Shown piece by piece: positions 1-9,022 of a stretch of DNA of 64,000 bases. Location: contig CAWIFM010000003.1 in NCBI GenBank assembly GCA_963835525.1, positions 1,116,001 through 1,180,000 of the forward strand. The letters run 5' to 3'. Under the pieces are notes generated by a model. It saw only the letters and a program-made list of their open reading frames with translations, searched no databases and was not told the origin of the DNA. The DNA is from DASSUW01 sp963835525 (GTDB lineage Bacteria > Actinomycetota > Thermoleophilia > Solirubrobacterales > Solirubrobacteraceae). Numbering within the stretch: position 1 is the first letter of the stretch; every line of letters starts with the position of its first letter. The position numbers and the translations under genes are program-made.

Positions 1-3000
1 CGACGACGAGGACGCTCTCCGTCAGCTCGCCGATCGCGACGATGCCGGCGGCACTCGGCTCTGAGCTCACGGGCACCGTGACGGCCCGGTACGGCCTGAC
101 CACGATCACGCCGCGCCTGAGCGGCGACGGCTTCGCGGTGAGCGGGACCACCCTGACGCGGACGATCGCGCTCGACCCCGGGCAGTCGGCCACGCTCAAG
201 GTGCTGCTCGGCGCCACCACCAGCGAGCTGCCGCGCTCGGACGCCGACTACGAGCGCTTCCGCGGCTACGACCCCGAGACCGCCTTCGCGACGCAGGTGC
301 GCGAGTACAACCGCTGGTGGGTCGAGAACGTCCCCTACATCGACGTCCCGGACCAGAACGTCAAGAAGATGGCGTACTACCGGACGTTCCTGAGCCGCTT
401 CAACCACGTCGACGCGAACATCCCGGGCAACGACTTCCAGTTCCCGGTCTCGATCGAGGGAGTGCTGGGTTACAACAACGCGATCCAGCTCACCCAGCCG
501 ATGCACATGCAGGACCTGAAGTACTTCAGGGACCCGCTCTACAGCTACGGCGACTGGGTGTCCTCGGGCGAGACGTCGAAGTGCACGGCGTTCACCGACA
601 ACCCGGGCAACACCGCCAACTGGAACAACACCTACGAGCAGTACATCGCGCGCGAGGCGTGGAACGCCTACAAGGTCCACGGCGGCGACCGCGCGGTGAT
701 CGAGCGCTTCGCCCGCTACGCCGAGTGCGACGTCAAGGGCCAGCTCGCCAAGTACGACGGCAACGGCAACCACCTGATCGCCTACGGCGCCGGCGCGCTG
801 ACCGGCAACGACGCCGACGCGGTGGCGCTGGCCTGGTTCGGCGGCGCCCAGGACCGGACCGAGAGCGCCTTCTGGTACTCGGGCGCGAAGGCCGCCGCCG
901 AGGCGTACCGCATCCTCGGCAAGGACGCGAAGGCGGCCGAGATGGACGCCATCGCCGAGGACATCAAGGACTCGATCCTCACCCTCCTGTGGGACGACCA
1001 GCTCGAGCCCGACCCCGGCTCGAGCGAGGTCGGCCGCGTGCCCGGCCAGTTCGGCAGCGCCGTCCGGCTCGGCGACGTGGCCCAGTACGTGTCGCTGCCC
1101 AACGGCATCACCTCCAGCCTCAACGACTTCACGATCTCGGCCTGGGTCAACCCGGCGCAGGTCAACACCTGGTCGCGCGTGTTCGACTTCGGCACCGGCA
1201 CCCAGGTGAACATGTTCCTGACCGTGAGCGCCGGCAACGCGCCGCGGTTCGCGATCACCACCGGCGGCGGCGGAGCGGCCGAGCAGGTCATCAACGCCAC
1301 CGCGCCGCTGCCCGCGAGCCAGTGGACCCACTTCGCGGTCACGCTGAGCGGGACGACCGGCCGCCTGTACGTCAACGGCACGCAGGTCGGGATGAACGCC
1401 AACATGACGCTGCGGCCGTCGAGCCTCGGCAACACGACCAACAACTGGATCGGCCGCTCCCAGTACGGCGACCCGAACCTCAACGGCACGGTCGACGACT
1501 TCCAGATCTATGACCGCTCCTTGACGGCCGAGGAGATCACGGCGCTGCAGACGGCGCCGGGCGCCGGCAACGTCGTCTCCTACAGGTTCGACGAGGCGGG
1601 CGGGCCGACGGCGGTCGACTCCTCGGGCAACGGGCGCGACGGGACGATGGGCGTCCAGTCCTCGACCGCCGAGGGCAAGGTCTTCAAGCAGCGCGACGTC
1701 GCGCGCGGCGTGCTGGTGCCGTGGAAGGACCAGCAGAACTTCTCGCCGTTCACCGAGGGCCTCGTGCCCGAACACGCGACAAGTACCGGGTCGCGCTGCG
1801 CTTCTTCGCCGACCGCGACGAGTTCCCGATCATGCCGTTCTACACCGCCAACCAGCGCGACAAGGCGGAGGCGGTGGCGGCCGGCAAGGGCGGCAGCAAC
1901 AACTTCTCGAACATCAACTCGACGCTCCAGGCGCAGCTCTACGCCAAGGCGCTGCGCGACTACCCGAGCGACTACATCACGCCGGACATGTACCGGAAGC
2001 TGCTCGAGTGGCTGACCTGGACGCAGTACGTCAGCGGCGACAACCGCTACCCGGACAACAACGAGTTCTTCTTCAACTGGAACGCGACGAACCGGACGCT
2101 GGGCCGCTCGGGGATCCACCACAACATCCTCGGCGCCTACAACTTCATGATCGTCGACGACATCGCCGGCGTGCGGCCGCGCCTGGACGATGCGATCGAG
2201 CTGTGGCCGATCGACGTCGGCTACGACCACTTCACGGTCAACAACCTCAGCTACCACGGCTCGGACCTGACCGTGGTGTGGGACAAGCCGGGTGACGGGA
2301 CGCAGCACTACGGCGCGCCCGAGGGCTACTCGGCCTACCTCGACGGCGAGCGGCTGTTCACGGTCGACGACCTCGCGCACGTGCGCTGGGACGGCGGGAC
2401 CGTGTCGGTTCTCGACGGCAGCGACACGGCCGTGCTGTTCGCGGGCGGGGGCGGCCTGGACGAGGCGACCGACGTGCGGCTGGCCGGGAACGAGCGCGTG
2501 GCCGACATGTTCCAGAAGGCGGGCGTCGACCTCGGCAGCCCCGCGCTCAACGTGGCCGACGGGAAGCCGGCCACGGCCTCGTTCACGACCACGTCGCCGG
2601 CGCTGCAGGCGACGGCGCCGGAGCACGCGGTCGACGGCGCGACGATCAGCGGCCTGCCGATCCAGCAGGGCGGCGGGTACATCGCCCGCAACCCGATCTG
2701 GGGCACGCTCGGCTCGCCGAACGCGGAGGACTGGCTCGAGGTCGACCTCGGCGTCGCGCAGCGCGTCGACGAGGCCAAGCTCTACTTCTACTCGAACAAG
2801 AACTTCGGCGTGGGGGGCAACACGTACCGCGAGCCCGCGTCGTTCGCGGTGCAGTACCACGACGGGTCGGGCTGGGTCGACGCGGCGCGTGAGAGCCGGC
2901 CGGCGCCGAACTACAACCGCGTCGGATTCCCGGCGGTGGAGGCGCGGCGCTGGCGCGTCATGGTGACGCCGACGACCGGCTACGGGGTCGGCGTCAAGGA

Positions 3001-3427
3001 GCTCCAGCTCTTCGCTCCGATCGCCGTCGAGCAGCCGGGCGAAGTGGGAGGCGAGGTGCCGGCGACGCTGTCGCTGACGGTGGGCGGGCCCGCGAGCCTC
3101 GGAGCCTTCACTCCGGGCATCGCGCGCGACTACGAGACGACGCTCGGCGCGAACGTCATCTCGACGGCGGGGGAGGCGACGCTGAGCGTGCACGACCCGG
3201 CGGGCACCGGGAGGCTCGTCAACGGCTCGTTCGCGCTGCGCGAGCCGCTGCACGCGAACGGCGCGGCGATCGGAGGCGACCCGGTCGTGCTGCGGAGCTA
3301 TCCAGGCCCCGTCAGCAACGACGCCGTGACGGTCGCGCTGCGGCAGTCGATCGCGGCGAACGAGCCGCTGCGGACCGGCAGGTACAGCAAGGCACTGACC
3401 TTCACGTTGTCGACCTCGACGCCGTGA
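1..3427 (+). pseudogene. Secreted multidomain glycoside hydrolase, MGH1/GH63-like, 5'-partial and frameshifted
   Basis: The gene enters from the left edge already open. Its first part resembles the (alpha/alpha)6-barrel MGH1/GH63-like glycosidases (FLSRFNHVDANIPGNDFQFP, YNNAIQLTQPMHMQDLKYFR). A LamG/concanavalin-like module is inserted at about 1010-1590. Barrel sequence resumes at about 1780 (DKYRVALRFFADRDEFP), then an F5/8-type C (CBM32-like) module lies at about 2540-3030, and a terminal beta-rich domain at 3056-3424. The reading frame changes by one base near 1776-1778, and both sides are clearly coding, so this is either a one-base deletion or a sequence error. It is followed 22 bp later by a sugar ABC transporter and then a GH127, suggesting an extracellular enzyme releasing arabinose-containing oligosaccharides. 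Substrate is inferred from neighbours only. Confidence 0.75.
3056..3424 (+). other. C-terminal domain shared with the amidase at 16.9 kb
   Basis: This segment encodes about 123 residues beginning VPATLSLTVGGP and ending ALTFTLSTSTP. It contains GAFTPG, STAGEATLSV, GRLVNGSFAL, GPVSNDAVTV and LRTGRYSKAL. The same ordered motifs close the unrelated amidase at 16904-17299. The alternating hydrophobic pattern suggests a beta-sandwich. Position at the extreme C-terminus of two secreted enzymes suggests a surface-attachment or sorting role, which is inference. Confidence 0.7.
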
Positions 3428-3433
3428 TCACCC

Positions 3434-3444
3434 AGGAGGAGGAG
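3434..3444 (+). promoter_or_regulatory. Strong Shine-Dalgarno of the sugar-binding lipoprotein
   Basis: AGGAGGAGGAG lies 5 bases before the ATG at 3450. It fixes the start of the lipoprotein gene immediately upstream of its signal peptide. Confidence 0.75.
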
Positions 3445-3449
3445 ACCGA

Positions 3450-4742
3450 ATGAGTTCCAAGGCATGGCGCGTGGCGGCCGCCCTGGCGTCGAGCGCCGTC
3501 CTCGCGCTCGCCGTCGGCTGCGGCGGCGACGACGAGCCCGAGGGCGGCGGCGCGGCCGGCAGTGGCGGCGACACCGGTGAGACGATCACGATGTGGACGC
3601 GGGCGGCGACCCAGACGCAGAGCGAGCGGCTGGTCAAGGCCTACAACGACAGCCACGAGAACCAGGTCGAGCTGACCGTCATCCCGACCGACAACTACCA
3701 GGCGCGCGTCGCGGCCGCAGCCGGCGGCAAGAACCTGCCGGACGTCTTCGCGTCCGACGTCATCTACGCGCCCAACTACACCTCGCAGGGCCTGTACCTG
3801 GACATCACGGACCGGATCGACGCGCTCGACTTCGCGGACGCTCTGGCGCCGGCGCACATGAAGCTCGGCACCTACGAGGACGCCAAGTACACGGTGCCGC
3901 ACACGCTCGACCTGTCGGTCCTGTTCTGGAACAAGGACCTCTACAAGAAGGCCGGGCTCGATCCCGAGACCCCTCCGACCACGATGAAGGAGTTCGCCGA
4001 GCACGCCAAGACGGTCCGCGAGAAGGTGGGCGGCAAGACCTACGGCACCTTCTTCGGCGGCAACTGCCCCGGCTGCTTCGTCTTCACCTTCTGGCCGTCG
4101 GTGTGGGCCGCGGGCGGCGACATCATGAACGAGGACGGGACGGAGTCGACGATCGACGACCCGAACATGGCGGCGACGTTCCAGATCTACAACGACCTCG
4201 TGAAGGGCGACGTGGTCGCGCCCGGGAACAAGACCGAGGCGGGGCCGACGTGGACCGGCGTCTTCCCGAAGGGCACCGTCGGCGTCATGCCGATGCCTTC
4301 CACCACCCTCGGCCTGATGCCCGAGGGCATGGACATCGGCGTCGCGCCGATCCCGGGTCCGGACGGCGGCGAGTCGACGTTCGTGGGCGGCGACGTGGTC
4401 GGCATCGGCGCCACCACCGAGAAGGCGGACGCGGCGTGGGACTTCGTCTCCTGGACGCTGTCCGAGGACGCGCAGGTCGAGATCCTGGCCAAGAACAAGG
4501 ACATCGTCGGCCGCACCGACCTGGCCGACAACAAGTACTCGGCCGAGGACCCGCGCGTGGTGACCATCAACGAGCTGGTGGCCAAGGGCGAGACGCCGTA
4601 CTCGCTCAACTTCGGCGCCACCTACAACGACCCGACCGGGCCGTGGCTGAAGGTCGCGCGCGACGCCGTCTACGGCGACGACGTCGGGGCCGCGCTCTCG
4701 GGCGGCAAGGAGTCCATCACGGCCTCGCTGGCCCAGCAGTGA
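3450..4742 (+). CDS. Sugar ABC transporter, extracellular substrate-binding lipoprotein
   Basis: 430 residues. An N-terminal signal ends in a lipobox (LAVGC, Cys about 24), followed by a Gly/Asp-rich linker, so the mature protein is membrane-anchored outside the cell. The body matches the SBP family 1 (MalE/UgpB-like): ITMWTRAATQTQ start, VIPTDNYQARVAAAAGGKNLPDVF, then the hinge region and GGDVVGIGATTEKADAAWDFVSWTLS near the C-terminus. It binds a sugar and delivers it to the two permeases that follow in the same operon. It begins 22 bp after the glycosidase stop. The ligand may be an arabino-oligosaccharide given the GH127 downstream; that is inference. Confidence 0.93.
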   Translation: MSSKAWRVAAALASSAVLALAVGCGGDDEPEGGGAAGSGGDTGETITMWTRAATQTQSERLVKAYNDSHENQVELTVIPTDNYQARVAAAAGGKNLPDVFASDVIYAPNYTSQGLYLDITDRIDALDFADALAPAHMKLGTYEDAKYTVPHTLDLSVLFWNKDLYKKAGLDPETPPTTMKEFAEHAKTVREKVGGKTYGTFFGGNCPGCFVFTFWPSVWAAGGDIMNEDGTESTIDDPNMAATFQIYNDLVKGDVVAPGNKTEAGPTWTGVFPKGTVGVMPMPSTTLGLMPEGMDIGVAPIPGPDGGESTFVGGDVVGIGATTEKADAAWDFVSWTLSEDAQVEILAKNKDIVGRTDLADNKYSAEDPRVVTINELVAKGETPYSLNFGATYNDPTGPWLKVARDAVYGDDVGAALSGGKESITASLAQQ

Positions 4743-4755
4743 GGCCGGGGGCGGC

Positions 4756-5676
4756 GTGACCACGCGGGCGGCCATCGACGCGTTGGTCACGCGCGCCCCT
4801 GTGCGAGGCTCCCTCGCCCAGCGGCGCAGTGCGGTCGGGATGCTCTACGCGGCGCCGACGGCGGTGATCGTCGTCGTCTTCTTCCTGGTGCCGCTGGTGG
4901 TCGTGTTCTGGATGTCGATGAACCGCTGGCGGATCCTCGGCTCGCCGACGTTCAACTTCCCCGACAACTTCACGAAGATCCCGGACAACCAGCTGTTCCT
5001 GGACTCGGTGACGTTCACGCTGAAGTACACGGCGATCACCACCATCCTGTTGTCCGGGATCGCGCTGGCGCTGGCGCTGTCGGTCCAGAACTCGCGGCCC
5101 GGGGTGGGGCTGTTCCGGACGGCGTACTTCCTGCCCGGCGTGGTCGGCTTCGCGGCCGCCTCGCTGCTCTTCTACGCCTTCTACACCCAGAGCGGGCCGC
5201 TCGACGATCTGCTCATCGACCTCGGGATCACGGACGAGCCGATCAACTGGCTGGGCACGCCGAACGCGGCGCTGTTCTCGACGATCGGGATGGTGATCTG
5301 GCGCTTCGCCGGCTTCAACATGCTGATCCTGCTGACCGGCCTGCAGTCGATCCCGCTGGACGTCTACGAGGCGGCGCGGTCGGACGGCGCGAACCGCTGG
5401 CAGACGTTCCGCTATATCACGCTGCCGCTGCTGCGGCCGACGATCGCGCTCATGCTGGTCTTGAGCATCACCGGCTCGCTGCTGGCCTTCGACCAGTTCT
5501 TCATCCTCACGCGCGGCGGCCCGGACGGCACCACCGTGAGCATGGTCATGGTCATCTTCCGCGAGGGGTTCACGCGGTTCGACCTCGGCTCGGCGGCGGC
5601 CATCTCGGTGCTGCTGCTGATCGTGCTGGTGCTGTTGAACGTGGTCCAGCTCCGGGTGCTGGGGAGGAACCGATGA
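4756..5676 (+). CDS. Sugar ABC transporter permease (MalF/UgpA type)
   Basis: 306 residues from a GTG 13 bp after the binding-protein stop. A short cytoplasmic N-terminus is followed by six predicted hydrophobic segments. The cytoplasmic EAA loop that docks the ATPase is clear (EAARSDGANRWQTFRYITLP, about residues 204-223). This is one half of the transmembrane channel for the sugar captured by the upstream lipoprotein. Its stop overlaps the ATG of the next permease (ATGA), so the two are translationally coupled. Confidence 0.93.
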   Translation: MTTRAAIDALVTRAPVRGSLAQRRSAVGMLYAAPTAVIVVVFFLVPLVVVFWMSMNRWRILGSPTFNFPDNFTKIPDNQLFLDSVTFTLKYTAITTILLSGIALALALSVQNSRPGVGLFRTAYFLPGVVGFAAASLLFYAFYTQSGPLDDLLIDLGITDEPINWLGTPNAALFSTIGMVIWRFAGFNMLILLTGLQSIPLDVYEAARSDGANRWQTFRYITLPLLRPTIALMLVLSITGSLLAFDQFFILTRGGPDGTTVSMVMVIFREGFTRFDLGSAAAISVLLLIVLVLLNVVQLRVLGRNR

Positions 5677-6476
5677 GGCTCGGCTGGCATTCGACGGGCG
5701 CCGCCTTGTCGATCCTCTTCCTGTTCCCGCTGCTGTGGGGCGGCTACGAGTCGTTCCAAGGGCAGGCGGGGAGCGGCCAGGAGACCGGCTTCGGGTTCGG
5801 CAACTACACCCGGATGGCCGAGTACGGCGAGGGCATCGCGACGTACCTGCTCAACACGGCCGCCGTGTCGCTGATGACCGTCGTCGGGACGCTCGTGACC
5901 TCGGCGCTGGGCGGCTACGCCTTCGCGCGCTTCCGCTTCCCCGGCAAGGAGATCCTGTTCCTCGCCACGCTCGCGATCCTCATGGTCCCGTACGCGACGA
6001 TCCTGATCCCGCTGTACGTGGTGCTCGGGGAGCTGGGCCTGCAGAACTCGCTGGTCGGGCTGAGCCTGGTGATGATCATGTTCCAGCTCCCGTTCGCGAT
6101 CTTCATGATGCGCAACTCGTTCGAGGCGGTCCCGAGGGAGCTCGAGGAGGCGGCGCTGGTGGATGGCTGCACGTCGTTCTCGGCCCTGCGGCGGATCCTG
6201 CTGCGGGCGGTGCGGCCGGGGCTGATCACCGTCGGCCTGTTCGCGTTCCTCGCCTCCTGGAACGACTTCTTCGCCCCGCTCATCCTGTTGAGCGACGGTG
6301 ACAAGTTCACGCTGCCGGTGGCGGTGGTGGCGATGCGCGAGCGGTCCTTCGGGGCGATCGACTACGGCGCGCTGGAAGCCGGCGTGATGGTGATGGCGGT
6401 GCCGTGCGTGATCCTCTTCCTCGTCCTGCAACGGCACTACGTGCAGGGCTTCACGTCAGGAGCAATCCGTGGCTGA
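5673..6476 (+). CDS. Sugar ABC transporter permease (MalG/UgpE type)
   Basis: 267 residues with six hydrophobic segments and the EAA loop EEAALVDGCTSFSALRRILL. The family-typical C-terminal QRHYVQGFTSGAIRG is present. It is the second channel subunit and overlaps its neighbours on both sides (ATGA upstream, 8 bp with the GH127 gene downstream). No cognate ATPase is encoded in the locus. Such CUT1 transporters often share a general MsmX/MsiK-like ATPase encoded elsewhere, which is likely here. Confidence 0.93.
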   Translation: MRLGWHSTGAALSILFLFPLLWGGYESFQGQAGSGQETGFGFGNYTRMAEYGEGIATYLLNTAAVSLMTVVGTLVTSALGGYAFARFRFPGKEILFLATLAILMVPYATILIPLYVVLGELGLQNSLVGLSLVMIMFQLPFAIFMMRNSFEAVPRELEEAALVDGCTSFSALRRILLRAVRPGLITVGLFAFLASWNDFFAPLILLSDGDKFTLPVAVVAMRERSFGAIDYGALEAGVMVMAVPCVILFLVLQRHYVQGFTSGAIRG

Positions 6477-8259
6477 AGTAGTCGCTCCCTCTCGCGGTGT
6501 TCTGCGACCCCTTTCGGACGTCCGGTTGGAGGGCGGCTTCTGGGGCGGTCGCCAGGAGCTCAACACCGCGAAGCTCATCCCGCACTGCTACTCGTGGGAG
6601 TCTCGTCTCGGGTGGATCGACAATTTCCGCGATCCGCATGCGGAGGCGGGGCGCGAGTTCGCCGACTCCGACGTCTACAAGATGGTCGAGGCGATGGCCT
6701 GGGACGGGTCGTTCGACGCGCAGATCGAGGACATCGCCGTGCGGATGGCCGATGCCCAGGAGGACGACGGGTACTTGAACACGCGCTTCGGCCACCGCGG
6801 CCTGGAGCACCGGTACACCGACCTCGAGTGGGGCCACGAGCTCTACTGCTACGGGCACATGATCCAGGCTGCTGTCGCGCGTTTGCGCTCGCACGGTGCG
6901 GATCAGTTCACGGACGTCACGCTGCGCGCTGCCGACCACGTGTGCGAGGCCTTCGCCGAGCAGGGCGTGTGCGGCCACCCGGTGATCGAGATGGCTCTGG
7001 TGGAGCTGTTCCGCGAGACGGGCGAGGAGCGCTACCTGGAGCAGGCGCGTCGCTTCGTCGAACGCCGCGGCGCCCCGGCGCTGGCCGACATCCACCACGG
7101 CCGCGCGTACTTCCAGGACGACATGCCGATCCGCTCGGCCGAGGCCTTCCGGGGCCACGCCGTTCGCGCGCTGTACCTGGCCAGCGGCGCCGTCGACGTC
7201 GCGGTCGAGACGGACGACACCGAGCTCCTGCAGACCATCATCCGCCAGTGGGAGCGCACAATCGAGCGCCGCACCTACCTGACCGGCGGCATGGGCTCCC
7301 GCCACACCGACGAGTCCTTCGGCGAGGACTACGAGCTCCCACCCGACCGCGCGTACTCGGAGACCTGCGCCGGAGTCGCGTCCGTCCAGCTCGCCTGGCG
7401 CCTGCTGCTGGCCACGGGAGACGTTCGCTACGCCGACCTCATCGAGCGAACGCTGTTCAACGTGGTCGCCACCTCACCGGCGCTCGACGGCAGCGGCTTC
7501 TTCTACGCCAATCCGCTCCACCAGCGAGTGCCCGGCGAGGCGCCCGATCCCGACGCGGAGAACATGCGAGCCGCCTCCTCCCTGCGAGCCCCGTGGTTCC
7601 ACGTCTCCTGCTGCCCGACCAACGTCGCCCGCACGTTCGCCAGCCTCTCCGGCTACATCGCCACGACGGACGACGGCGGAGTCCAGATCCACCAGCTCAT
7701 GCCGTCCACGATCGAGGCCGGCGGGGTTCGCCTACGAGTCATCACCGGCTACCCCTGGGGCGACGAGGTCGTCGTCCGCATCGAGGAGACCACCGAGTCA
7801 CCTTGGCGCCTCAGCCTGCGCGTCCCGTCCTGGGCCCACGAGGCCGTGCTCGTCGACCGAGGCCACCGCCGCCCGGTCAAGGCCGGCTACGCCATCGTCG
7901 ACGCAACCTGGAAGCCGGGAGACGAGGTCCGCCTAGAGCTCCCGATGCGTCCCCGCTGGACTCGCCCGGATCCGCACATCGACGCGGTCCGCGGCTGTGT
8001 GGCCGTCGAGCGAGGCCCGATCGTCTACTGCCTCGAATCCACCGACCAGGACGCCGACGTGTCGTTGTCCGAGGTGTCCGCCGATCCCTCGAACGGCCTC
8101 GCCGACGATGGCGCCGACGACGCCCTCGGCGGCGTCACGCTGGTGGGCGCGTCCGGCCGCTCGTTCGAAGGCGACCCGGCGGACCTGACGTTCATCCCGT
8201 ACCACGCGTGGGGCAACCGCGGGCTGTCCACGATGCGTGTCTGGGTCCCGGAGAACTAG
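6469..8259 (+). CDS. Beta-L-arabinofuranosidase, glycoside hydrolase family 127
   Basis: 596 residues, normal for GH127 (DUF1680, HypBA1-like). There is no signal peptide, so it probably acts in the cytoplasm on imported oligosaccharides. The family's zinc/cysteine active site can be traced: GGMGSRHTDESFGEDYELP carries the general Glu, YSETCAG supplies Glu and Cys, and HVSCCPTN supplies the paired Cys including the expected thiolate nucleophile. The GTG start at 6469 overlaps the permease stop by 8 bp. With the transporter and the secreted glycosidase it forms a release-import-hydrolysis unit for beta-L-arabinofuranosides or related sugars. Confidence 0.93.
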   Translation: MAEVVAPSRGVLRPLSDVRLEGGFWGGRQELNTAKLIPHCYSWESRLGWIDNFRDPHAEAGREFADSDVYKMVEAMAWDGSFDAQIEDIAVRMADAQEDDGYLNTRFGHRGLEHRYTDLEWGHELYCYGHMIQAAVARLRSHGADQFTDVTLRAADHVCEAFAEQGVCGHPVIEMALVELFRETGEERYLEQARRFVERRGAPALADIHHGRAYFQDDMPIRSAEAFRGHAVRALYLASGAVDVAVETDDTELLQTIIRQWERTIERRTYLTGGMGSRHTDESFGEDYELPPDRAYSETCAGVASVQLAWRLLLATGDVRYADLIERTLFNVVATSPALDGSGFFYANPLHQRVPGEAPDPDAENMRAASSLRAPWFHVSCCPTNVARTFASLSGYIATTDDGGVQIHQLMPSTIEAGGVRLRVITGYPWGDEVVVRIEETTESPWRLSLRVPSWAHEAVLVDRGHRRPVKAGYAIVDATWKPGDEVRLELPMRPRWTRPDPHIDAVRGCVAVERGPIVYCLESTDQDADVSLSEVSADPSNGLADDGADDALGGVTLVGASGRSFEGDPADLTFIPYHAWGNRGLSTMRVWVPEN

Positions 8260-8286
8260 GGACCAACGCCACGGCGCCGCTTTCGT

Positions 8287-9022
8287 CTACTCCGCCGTAG
8301 CAAGCGAGCCGAGGATCCACGAGTCAAGCTCGGCTCGGTCGGCATCAGTCAGCTCCATTCGGGCGTTCTCCGCGAGAGCGACCACGTTCCCGCTCCACGC
8401 TCGCGCCAACTCCGCCGCTCGTGGCGCCGGTGTGCGTCGTAGATCGATCCCCGCGTACAGCAAGCCTTGCAAGATGAAGTTGACGGCGGCACGGGATACC
8501 GCCTGATCCTGCTCCACACAGCGGTCGCGCACGCTGCGCGACGTCGCGGTGAGCTGGAAGTCATTGGTCGAGAGGTAGTCGGACAGCTCTCGAAAGACTG
8601 CCGCGTACTGATCGCTTGAGAGTGGCGGCACGCGCGTAACGCGACACACCCTGGCTGGCAGGCCGTCCCCCGGAGACTCGTGACGGGTTGGGTCCAGCAG
8701 AACAGAGCCACCCTGTGGCGAAGGAACGACTAACAGGTCAGGCACACGCCGCTCGAGCCACGCTGCGAAACCGCCTTCCTGATCCCACCGTGTCTTGACT
8801 GTCGGAGCGGCCTGCCTCGCCGCGTTTGCGACCGCTGCCAGCGCGAGCGGGCCGTCGGCGGCCGCGACTGCTGCGCGAGCCGCTCTCCGCGCGATCTCGT
8901 CATCGGTGCTACCTGACGCTACGACTTCGGCGGCGTTCGACGGCAACGCATCCTCGGATACCGCGTTGTCGGCAGCGCTGGATGAGGCAGGCAGTGACGC
9001 GTAACGCCGGAGGTCACGTCCC
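8287..9022 (-). pseudogene. 3' part of an IS-interrupted NYN/OST-HTH gene (OST-HTH/LOTUS domain)
   Basis: The minus-strand frame is open from the IS edge to a stop at 8287. A TTG at 8946 could serve as a secondary start. Residues around TRWDQEGGFAAWLERRVPDL and the following hydrophobic strand with VVPSPQGGSVLL match the OST-HTH/LOTUS fold that commonly follows NYN RNase domains. A Ser/Ala/Asp-rich linker precedes it. The NYN half lies at 10442-11026 on the same strand, beyond the IS256-type element. Joining the halves at the 8-bp duplication leaves them one base out of frame, so at least one more indel occurred in the linker. Confidence 0.72.
9015..9022. repeat. Left copy of 8-bp target duplication CACGTCCC
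   Basis: CACGTCCC here and at 10442-10449 flanks the IS256-family element. Eight bases is the usual duplication length for this family. Confidence 0.65.

Noticed and set aside
1580..3253. 557-codon minus-strand open frame
   Set aside because: Shadow of the glycosidase; no recognisable sequence.
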